From assembly GCF_000382185.1 (NCBI RefSeq), contig NZ_KB907784.1, forward strand, positions 124,001 to 188,000: a stretch of 64,000 nt of DNA, written 5' to 3'. Position numbers and translations under genes: made by a program. The notes beneath the pieces were generated by a model that did no database searches, was not told where the DNA came from, and was given only the letters and a program-made list of their open reading frames with translations. The stretch comes from Bordetella sp. FB-8. Its GTDB lineage: Bacteria > Pseudomonadota > Gammaproteobacteria > Burkholderiales > Burkholderiaceae_B. Numbering within the stretch: the stretch's first letter is position 1; each line of letters starts with the position of its first letter. This document shows, in pieces, positions 57,399 through 64,000 of the stretch.

Positions 57399-58874
57399 TC
57401 AGCGCAGCAGCGAAACCTGGATGGCCTGCACGCAAACGGCCATCAGCCCGCCGGGCAAAATCCCAAGCAGAATGATGAGCAGGCCGTTGAGCGACAGCAC
57501 GCCGCGCACCGCGCCGGACACCGGTGCAATCGCGCCGGCGTTCTCGGCCGGATCGTCGAAATACATGACCTTGACCACGCGCAGATAGTAGAAGGCGCCG
57601 ATCAGTGAGAAGAACACCGCGATGACCGCCAGGGCGACCTGACCTTGCTGGATCAGCGCCTGCAGCACAACCAGCTTGGCATAGAAGCCAACCAGCGGCG
57701 GAATGCCCGCCAGCGAGAACATCAGCAGCAGCAGGATCAGGGCGCGCCACGGGCTGCGGCGGTTCAGGCCCTTCAAATCCTCGATCTCTTCACACTCGAA
57801 TCCCTGGCGCGACAGCAGCAGCACCATGCCGAAGCTGCCCAGCGTCGTCAGCACGTAGACGATCATGTAGAACAGCGAGGCACCGTAGCCCCCGGCAGAC
57901 GAGCCCACCACGCCGGCCGACAGGCCCAGGAGCACAAAACCCATGTGCGAAATGGTCGAATACGCCAGCATGCGCTTGAAATTGCTCTGCACGATGGCCG
58001 TAAGATTGCCGATCGCCAGCGACAGCACCGCCAGGATCATCAGCATAGGCTGCCAATCAACCGCCAGGCCATGCAGCCCCTGGACCAGCACGCGCAGCGC
58101 AATGGCAAAGGCCGCCAATTTGGGCGCGGCGCCCAGAATCAGGGTGACAGCCGTGGGCGAGCCCTGGTAGACATCAGGCACCCACATGTGGAAAGGCACG
58201 GCACCCAGCTTGAAGGCCAGGCCAGCCACCAGAAACACCACGCCGAAGACCAGCGCCATTTGATGCGCCTTACCCGACTGGATGACCGCGGCGATTTGGA
58301 GCAGGTCCAGATGGCCGGTGGCGCCGTAGATCATGGACATGCCATACAGCAGGAAGCCCGAGGCCAGCGAGCCCAGCACAAAGTACTTCATGGCGGCCTC
58401 GGTGGCCGTCGCATCGTCGCGCCGCAGGGCGATCAGCGCGTACAGGGGCAGGGACATCAGCTCCAGGCCCAGGTACACCGACAACAGATTGCCGGCCGAA
58501 ATCATCACCATCTGACCCAGCAGCGCGAACAGCGTCAGCACGTACAGCTCGCCGCTCTTGAGCATGTCGCGCGCCTGGGCGTAGTAGCGGCCGTAGATCA
58601 GCGTGACCGCCACGGCGACAAAGGACGCCAGCTTGAGCAGGTACGCCAGCGGATCGGCCACGTACAAACCGTCGAAGGTCTTGCCGTGCATGCCGTCCTT
58701 CCACTGAATCAGCGTCACCACGAACAGCGCGGCCAGCGCCAGAAGGGTCGCACCGAATGTGGTCTTGCGCTCGGGATGCTTGCTCAGCACGTCGATGAGC
58801 AGGATGGCCAGGCCGAAGACCAACAGCAGGATCTCGGGCAGCGCCAGGGCGAAGTCGAAGTGGGATTGCATCAT
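57399..58874 (-). CDS. nuoN: NADH-quinone oxidoreductase subunit N
   Basis: 491-residue antiporter-like membrane subunit of complex I with about 14 helices. Conserved features: [21 protein letters not shown] (helix with the key Glu), [22 protein letters not shown] (the Lys of the proton channel), and [20 protein letters not shown]. Last nuo gene; nuoM is 9 bases upstream. Confidence 0.97.
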   Translation of the reverse strand: MMQSHFDFALALPEILLLVFGLAILLIDVLSKHPERKTTFGATLLALAALFVVTLIQWKDGMHGKTFDGLYVADPLAYLLKLASFVAVAVTLIYGRYYAQARDMLKSGELYVLTLFALLGQMVMISAGNLLSVYLGLELMSLPLYALIALRRDDATATEAAMKYFVLGSLASGFLLYGMSMIYGATGHLDLLQIAAVIQSGKAHQMALVFGVVFLVAGLAFKLGAVPFHMWVPDVYQGSPTAVTLILGAAPKLAAFAIALRVLVQGLHGLAVDWQPMLMILAVLSLAIGNLTAIVQSNFKRMLAYSTISHMGFVLLGLSAGVVGSSAGGYGASLFYMIVYVLTTLGSFGMVLLLSRQGFECEEIEDLKGLNRRSPWRALILLLLMFSLAGIPPLVGFYAKLVVLQALIQQGQVALAVIAVFFSLIGAFYYLRVVKVMYFDDPAENAGAIAPVSGAVRGVLSLNGLLIILLGILPGGLMAVCVQAIQVSLLR

Positions 58875-58883
58875 TGTCCAGTC

Positions 58884-60386
58884 TTACAGTTTCGAGACCG
58901 CCACGTGTTGCAGCAGGGCCTGAACCGACACGTGCATCACGTCGGTAAAGGGCTTGGGATAGATACCCATGAACAGCACGGCGATCGCCAGGATGCCGAG
59001 GATGAAGAACTCGCGGCAGTTGACGTCTTTCATCTCGCGCACAGGGTCGTTGGTGATCTCGCCGAACGCCACGCGCTTGACCATCCAGAGCGAGTAGGCC
59101 GCGCCCAGGATCAGCGCGGTGGCCGCCATGAGGCCGACCCAGAAGTTGTGTTCGACCGCACCCATGATGACCATGAATTCGCCCACGAAACCGCTGGTGG
59201 CCGGCAGGCCGCTGTTGGCCATGGAGAACAGCACGAAACAGGTGACAAAGCGCGGCATCACGTTGATCACGCCGCCGTAGTCGGCGATGCGGCGCGAGTG
59301 CATGCGGTCGTACAGCACGCCGATGCAAAAGAACATGGCACCCGACACGAAACCGTGCGAGATCATCTGCACGATGGCGCCTTCGGTGCCGGCCGTATTG
59401 AAGACGAAAAAGCCCAGCGTGACAAAGCCCATGTGCGCCACGGACGAATAGGCCACCAGCTTCTTCATGTCGTCCTGCACGATCGCCACCAGACCGATGT
59501 AGATCACCGCGATCAGCGACAGGGCAATCATCAGCCAGCTAAGGCTATGCGATGCGTCCGGGGTGATGGGCAGCGAGAAGCGCAGGAAACCATAGGCGCC
59601 CAGCTTGAGCATGATGGCTGCCAGCACGATGGAGCCGCCGGTGGGTGCCTCGACGTGGGCGTCCGGCAGCCAGGTGTGCACCGGCCACATCGGCACCTTG
59701 ACGGCGAAGGCCGCCAGCAGCGCGAGGAATATCAGCACCTGCGGGGTGTAGCCCAGCTTGATCTGTTGCCACGTGAGGATGTCGAACGAACCGCCCGAGA
59801 CATGCCACAGATAGATGAACGCGACCAGTGTCAGCAGCGAACCCATCAGCGTGTACAGAAAGAACTTGAATGCGGCGTAAACACGGTTGGGCCCGCCCCA
59901 CACGCCCACGATGATGTACATCGGGATCAGCGTGGCTTCGAAGAATACGTAGAACAGCATGCCGTCCAGCGCGCAGAACACGCCCACCATCAGACCCGAG
60001 AGGATCAGGAAGGAGGCCATGTACTGTGCGATGCGGCTGGTGATGACTTCCCATCCGGCCAGCACCACGATGATGGTGACGAACGCGGTGAGCAGCACAA
60101 ACCACAGCGAGATACCGTCGATGCCCAGGTGGTAGTTCATGTTGAAGGCCGGAATCCATGAGGCCTTCTCGACAAACTGCATGGCAGCGGTCGAATCGTC
60201 GAAACCGGTATAGAGCGGAAGCGTCACCAGAAAGCTGACAATGGAACCTACCAGAGACAGTTTGCGCGTGAAGCCCGGCTTGTCGTCGGCGCCCAGCGCC
60301 AGCACCAGCAGGCCGAAGACGATCGGGACGAAGATCGCAAGCGTGAGCCAGGGAAAGTGATTGGATGCCATCTCGCTTGCCATCAT
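58884..60386 (-). CDS. nuoM: NADH-quinone oxidoreductase subunit M
   Basis: 500-residue antiporter-like subunit. Family features: GIDGISLWFVLLTAF, FYVFFEATLIPMYIIVGVWGG with the conserved Glu, AFAVKVPMWPVHTWLPDAHVEAPT, and DDMKKLVAYSSVAHMGFV. The ATG at 60386 overlaps the nuoL stop (ATGA); internal Met codons (60371) are alternatives. Confidence 0.97.
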   Translation of the reverse strand: MMASEMASNHFPWLTLAIFVPIVFGLLVLALGADDKPGFTRKLSLVGSIVSFLVTLPLYTGFDDSTAAMQFVEKASWIPAFNMNYHLGIDGISLWFVLLTAFVTIIVVLAGWEVITSRIAQYMASFLILSGLMVGVFCALDGMLFYVFFEATLIPMYIIVGVWGGPNRVYAAFKFFLYTLMGSLLTLVAFIYLWHVSGGSFDILTWQQIKLGYTPQVLIFLALLAAFAVKVPMWPVHTWLPDAHVEAPTGGSIVLAAIMLKLGAYGFLRFSLPITPDASHSLSWLMIALSLIAVIYIGLVAIVQDDMKKLVAYSSVAHMGFVTLGFFVFNTAGTEGAIVQMISHGFVSGAMFFCIGVLYDRMHSRRIADYGGVINVMPRFVTCFVLFSMANSGLPATSGFVGEFMVIMGAVEHNFWVGLMAATALILGAAYSLWMVKRVAFGEITNDPVREMKDVNCREFFILGILAIAVLFMGIYPKPFTDVMHVSVQALLQHVAVSKL

Positions 60387-62398
60387 TGGGGAATCAGCAC
60401 GAAGAAAGTCACCAGCGCCAGGATGCCGATGAACATCGCGAACGCATAGTGGTAGATGTAGCCGGACTGCAGGCGGCGTGAGGCCGAGGCCACCCGGCCC
60501 ACCAGGCGGGCCGAGCCGTTGATCAGGGCATCGATCGTGCCGCGATCACCCTTCTGCCACAGCCCCTGGCCCAGGCAGCGCGCGCCGCGCGCGATGACCT
60601 GCTCGTTAAACCAGTCGGCGTAGTACTTGTTCTCAAGCACCGTGTACAGACCCGACAAATTGGACTTGATCGCGGCCGGAACCTTCGGGTTGATCAGGTA
60701 GCAATACCAGGAGATCACGAAGCCCGCTACGACCAGCCAGAAAGGCAGCGAAGTGAAAGCGCCAAGGCCGAAGTCGACCCAGCCGTGCCAGTCGTGCCGC
60801 ATCTCTGCCATAGCCGGATGCTGCGGCAGCACGGTGATTACGCCATGAAAGAAATTACCGAAAAGCAAAGGGTCGATCACCAGCGCGCCGATCACCACCG
60901 ACGGAATGGCCAGCAGGATCAGCGGCAGCGTCACGACCCAGGGCGACTCGTGCGGCGCATGACCGTGGCCATGGCTGTCATGGCCGTGACCATGCGCATC
61001 GTGGCCGTGATCGTGGCCATGCGCCGCGTAGCGCGGCTTGCCGTGGAACACCAGGAAGTACAAGCGGAACGAATACAGCGAGGTCACGAACACGCCGATC
61101 AGCGTGGCGTAATGGGCAAAGCCCGCGCCCCATACATTGGCTGCGGCTGCCGCCTCGATGATGTGCTCCTTGGAGTAGAAGCCCGAGAAGAACGGGGTAC
61201 CCACCAGGGCAAGCGTGCCGATCAGGAAGGTGATCCAGGTAATGGGCATGCGCTTCCACAAGCCGCCCATATTGCGGATGTCCTGGTCGTGATGCATACC
61301 GATGATGACCGAGCCGGCGCCCAGAAAGAGCAGCGCCTTGAAGAAGGCGTGGGTCATCAGGTGGAAGATCGCCACCGGATAGGCCGAGGCGCCCAGTGCG
61401 ACGGTCATGTAGCCCAGCTGCGACAGCGTGGAATACGCCACCACGCGCTTGATGTCGTTCTGGATGATGCCCAGAATGCCCAGGAACAGCGCGCCGATGG
61501 CGCCGATCACGATGATGAACGACAGGGCCGCGTCCGAGTACTCGAACAGCGGCGAGAAGCGCGCGACCATGAAGATGCCGGCCGTCACCATGGTGGCGGC
61601 GTGGATCAGCGCCGAGATAGGCGTGGGGCCTTCCATCGAATCGGGCAGCCAGGTATGCAGCGGCACCTGGGCCGACTTACCCATGGCTCCGATGAACAGG
61701 CAAATGCAGGCCACGGTAATGAGCGACCAGTCCGAGCCCGGCAGTTTCATGCCCGCCAGCTTGCTGCCCTGGGTAAACACCTCGGCATAATGCATCGAAC
61801 CGGCATGGGCAAACAGCAGGCCGATACCCAGCACGAAGCCGAAGTCGCCGACGCGATTGATGAGAAAGGCCTTCATGTTGGCGAAGATCGCCGTGGGGCG
61901 GGTATACCAGAAACCGATCAGCAGGTACGACACCAGGCCCACCGCCTCCCAGCCGAAGAAGAGCTGGACCATGTTGTTGGACATGACCAGCATCAGCATC
62001 GAGAAGGTGAAAAGCGAGATGTAGGAGAAAAAGCGCGTGTAGCCCGGATCGTCGGCCATGTAGCCGATGGTGTAGATATGCACCATCAGCGAGACGAAAG
62101 TGACCACCACCATCATCAGGGCCGACAGCGCGTCGATCTGGAAGCCGATCTGCAAGGGCACCTTGCCGATCATGCTCCACGTGTAGACCACGCCGTCGTA
62201 GGTATGACCAGCCAGCACGTCCTTGAGCACCACGAAGGAGCCGACGGTCGAGACCAGTACCAGCAGGATGGTGACGCAGTGCGCGCCGCGCCGGCTGATG
62301 AAGCGGCCCAGGAAACCCGTGCCGAACAGGCCGGCCACGATGGCGCCCACAAGGGGAGCCAGCGCGATCAGCAAATAGAGATTTAGGGAGCTAGACAT
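60383..62398 (-). CDS. nuoL: NADH-quinone oxidoreductase subunit L, with His-rich loop
   Basis: 671-residue antiporter-like subunit with the long C-terminal lateral helix. Family features: FGWEAVGLVSYLLIGFW, GKSAQVPLHTWLPDSMEGPTP and NDIKRVVAYSTLSQLGYM. At about residues 455-485 a loop reads HGHDHGHDAHGHGHDSHGHG, a His/Gly/Asp run between helices; similar loops occur in related NuoL proteins. Pumps protons at the distal end of complex I. Confidence 0.97.
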   Translation of the reverse strand: MSSSLNLYLLIALAPLVGAIVAGLFGTGFLGRFISRRGAHCVTILLVLVSTVGSFVVLKDVLAGHTYDGVVYTWSMIGKVPLQIGFQIDALSALMMVVVTFVSLMVHIYTIGYMADDPGYTRFFSYISLFTFSMLMLVMSNNMVQLFFGWEAVGLVSYLLIGFWYTRPTAIFANMKAFLINRVGDFGFVLGIGLLFAHAGSMHYAEVFTQGSKLAGMKLPGSDWSLITVACICLFIGAMGKSAQVPLHTWLPDSMEGPTPISALIHAATMVTAGIFMVARFSPLFEYSDAALSFIIVIGAIGALFLGILGIIQNDIKRVVAYSTLSQLGYMTVALGASAYPVAIFHLMTHAFFKALLFLGAGSVIIGMHHDQDIRNMGGLWKRMPITWITFLIGTLALVGTPFFSGFYSKEHIIEAAAAANVWGAGFAHYATLIGVFVTSLYSFRLYFLVFHGKPRYAAHGHDHGHDAHGHGHDSHGHGHAPHESPWVVTLPLILLAIPSVVIGALVIDPLLFGNFFHGVITVLPQHPAMAEMRHDWHGWVDFGLGAFTSLPFWLVVAGFVISWYCYLINPKVPAAIKSNLSGLYTVLENKYYADWFNEQVIARGARCLGQGLWQKGDRGTIDALINGSARLVGRVASASRRLQSGYIYHYAFAMFIGILALVTFFVLIPQ

Positions 62399-62415
62399 TT
62401 TCTTCCGATACTCCG

Positions 62416-62724
62416 TCAGCCCTTGAGGCGGTCGAGTTCATCGACGTTGATCGTGCTCAGGTTACGGAACAACAGCACCAGGATGGCCAGGCCGATGGCC
62501 GACTCGGCGGCGGCCACGGTCAGGATGAAGAACACGAACACCTGACCGGCCGTATCGCCGGCCCAGCTCGAGAAGGCCACGAAATTCATGTTGACGGCCA
62601 GGAGCATCAGCTCGATGGACATCAGCAGAATGATGAGGTTGCGGCGGTTCAGGAAGATGCCGAAGATCCCGATGGCGAACAGGATCGCCCCCAGAACCAG
62701 GTAATGCGCCAGCGTGAGCGTCAT
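62416..62724 (-). CDS. nuoK: NADH-quinone oxidoreductase subunit K
   Basis: 102-residue membrane subunit with three helices. It starts [20 protein letters not shown] and carries the conserved Glu residues in [12 protein letters not shown] and [14 protein letters not shown]. The ATG overlaps the nuoJ stop (ATGA). Confidence 0.97.
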   Translation of the reverse strand: MTLTLAHYLVLGAILFAIGIFGIFLNRRNLIILLMSIELMLLAVNMNFVAFSSWAGDTAGQVFVFFILTVAAAESAIGLAILVLLFRNLSTINVDELDRLKG

Positions 62725-63368
62725 TGCTTTTCTCCTTGCTCGTTCTGTGCGGACGAATCGGCAACTTGATTGCGATCGCTCACCGCCTTCATCTGGACCA
62801 TGCGCAAGCGATCCTTGGCCTTCACGCGCACCGCGGCGGACGGATCGTTGTACTTGGCCTGCGACTTGCGGCCGCGCAGCGTCAGCGCGATTGCGGCGAC
62901 CATGCCCACCAGCAGGATGGCCGCACCCACTTCAACGCCGTAGACGTAATGGCCGTACATGGCCTCGCCCAAAGCGCGGGCGTTGTTGTAGCTGTTGGGC
63001 ATGGTGGCCGGCGTGGATTCGCCGCCCCAGGTCGAGAACAGCACGAAGGCCATTTCAAGCACCAAGACGCCGCCCACGACGACACCCAGGGGCAGGTAGG
63101 TCTTGAGCCCCCGACGCAGGTGATCGACGCGAATGTCCAGCATCATCACGATGAAGAGGAAAAGCACCATCACCGCACCCACATACACCAACACCAGCAG
63201 CAAGGCCAGGAACTCGGACCCCAGCAGCATCCAGATCATGGCCGCGTTGGCGAAAGCCAGGATCAGGTGCAGTACGGCGGTCACGGGGCTGCTCGCCGTA
63301 ATGACCCGGAAAGCCGAGATCACCAGGACGAAGGACAGCAGATAAAACAAAAAGGTAGTGAATGTCAT
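62721..63368 (-). CDS. nuoJ: NADH-quinone oxidoreductase subunit J
   Basis: 215-residue membrane subunit with five helices in the first 170 residues ([36 protein letters not shown] with the pi-bulge helix). The C-terminal 45 residues are hydrophilic and charged ([18 protein letters not shown]), a soluble tail beyond the core fold. Confidence 0.96.
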   Translation of the reverse strand: MTFTTFLFYLLSFVLVISAFRVITASSPVTAVLHLILAFANAAMIWMLLGSEFLALLLVLVYVGAVMVLFLFIVMMLDIRVDHLRRGLKTYLPLGVVVGGVLVLEMAFVLFSTWGGESTPATMPNSYNNARALGEAMYGHYVYGVEVGAAILLVGMVAAIALTLRGRKSQAKYNDPSAAVRVKAKDRLRMVQMKAVSDRNQVADSSAQNEQGEKQ

Positions 63369-63386
63369 GTCTGTCTATACCCCGGC

Positions 63387-63875
63387 TCAGCGGTAGGGCG
63401 CGTCTTCGGCACGGCGCTTGGCGATTTCGGCTTCGTAGCGGTCGCCCACGGCGAGCAACATGTCCTTGGTGAAGTACAGGTCGCCGCGCTTTTCGCCGTG
63501 GTATTCGTGGATGTGCGTTTCCACGATGGAGTCCACGGGACAGCTTTCTTCGCAGAAGCCGCAGAAGATGCATTTGGTCAGGTCGATGTCATAGCGCGTG
63601 GTGCGACGGGTGCCGTCTTCACGCACGTCCGATTCGATGGTGATTGCCAGGGCCGGGCACACCGCTTCGCACAGCTTGCAGGCGATGCAGCGCTCTTGCC
63701 CGTTAGGGTAGCGGCGCAGCGCATGCAAGCCGCGGAAACGCGGCGACAGAGGCGTCTTCTCCATGGGGTAGCGCAAAGTGATCTTGCGCTTGAAGAAGTA
63801 CTTGCCCGTGAGCTTCATGCCCTTGAAGAGCTCGGACAGCAGAAGGCTGCCGAAAAAATCCTTGATTGCTTCCAT
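63387..63875 (-). CDS. nuoI: NADH-quinone oxidoreductase subunit I
   Basis: 162-residue peripheral-arm subunit with two 4Fe-4S motifs, [13 protein letters not shown] and [13 protein letters not shown], forming clusters N6a and N6b that carry electrons to the quinone site. The N-terminal [22 protein letters not shown] helix contacts the membrane arm. Confidence 0.97.
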   Translation of the reverse strand: MEAIKDFFGSLLLSELFKGMKLTGKYFFKRKITLRYPMEKTPLSPRFRGLHALRRYPNGQERCIACKLCEAVCPALAITIESDVREDGTRRTTRYDIDLTKCIFCGFCEESCPVDSIVETHIHEYHGEKRGDLYFTKDMLLAVGDRYEAEIAKRRAEDAPYR

Positions 63876-63893
63876 ATCCGTCTCGCAGCTCGC

Positions 63894-64000
63894 TCAGTGC
63901 CAAATATTGAAAGGCGTCTGCATCCAGATCGCCACGACCACCAGCCACACACCGGTCAGCGGGATGAATATCTTCCAGCCCAGACGCATGATCTGGTCGT
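63894..64000 (-). CDS. nuoH: NADH-quinone oxidoreductase subunit H, 5' part outside window
   Basis: Only the last 35 codons are present, ending at TGA 63896-63894: [16 protein letters not shown] then a hydrophobic helix and MQTPFNIWH, the C-terminal helix of NuoH. The gene order nuoH-I-J-K-L-M-N confirms the call. The start lies beyond base 64000. Confidence 0.9.
   Translation of the reverse strand, partial: DQIMRLGWKIFIPLTGVWLVVVAIWMQTPFNIWH

Noticed and set aside
57645..60161. 838-codon plus-strand open frame
   Set aside because: Antisense to nuoN and nuoM, His/Gln/Arg-rich with no domain pattern. Typical shadow of hydrophobic GC-rich membrane genes.
60785..62386. 533-codon plus-strand open frame
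   Set aside because: Antisense to nuoL, with the same His/Gln/Arg-rich composition and no recognisable domain.

Overview
The window is GC-rich, densely coded bacterial chromosome. The intracellular PHB depolymerase, the TsaB-RimI fusion, the CysI/DUF934 pair, DUF2818 after nuoN and the OmpR/EnvZ pair (resembling RisA/RisS) point to a betaproteobacterium of the Burkholderiales, most likely Alcaligenaceae (Bordetella/Achromobacter group). No phage, insertion sequence, CRISPR array, tRNA or rRNA was seen. Nearly all of the window is core metabolism plus transport operons, and no gene is clearly broken. Two genes run off the ends: relA at the left and nuoH at the right.

Layout. 1-3.4 kb (minus): relA, ridA and pncB. 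3.5-7.4 kb (plus): ferredoxin fdxA, ferredoxin-NADP reductase, a Cys-type PHB depolymerase translationally coupled to a soluble RnfB-like iron-sulfur protein, and endonuclease III. 7.5-13.2 kb (plus): a complete branched-chain-type ABC importer (two ATPases, binding protein, two permeases) followed by a class IV aminotransferase. 13.4-16.3 kb: a LysR regulator divergent from an EamA exporter, whose end overlaps a carboxymuconolactone decarboxylase-family gene that is coupled to a MerR regulator. 16.3-21.2 kb (minus): a second branched-chain-type importer with a permease-ATPase fusion. 21.5-23.6 kb (plus): msrB, yciB, bolA and a parvulin. 23.7-35.3 kb (plus): urtABCDE (urea importer) and ureDABCEFG (urease), preceded by a textbook sigma-54 promoter and an NtrC-like dyad.

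35.3-44.5 kb (minus): DUF934 and sulfite reductase, then smc, zipA and ligA. 44.7-48.4 kb: lplT, a family 4 uracil-DNA glycosylase and tsaB-rimI. 48.4-51.1 kb (plus): ompR, envZ and a peroxiredoxin. 51.1-56.9 kb: ispDF divergent from mfd, then serB. 57-64 kb (minus): the distal half of the complex I operon (nuoH-I-J-K-L-M-N) followed by DUF2818.

How the parts work together. The urt-ure block would import urea under nitrogen limitation, and the nickel urease with its assembly proteins would release ammonia. The two other importers would bring in amino acids or related carboxylates. The most interesting non-coding signals are the sigma-54/NtrC arrangement before urtA, a 128-bp nested inverted repeat between mfd and serB, overlapping divergent -10 elements between ispD and mfd, strong hairpins just after both liv-type binding-protein genes, a MerR-type promoter giving a nearly leaderless message, and a terminator-like hairpin that swallows the start codon of the DUF2818 gene. 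No wholly new multi-gene system is evident. The unusual features are mainly regulatory or are variants of known proteins.
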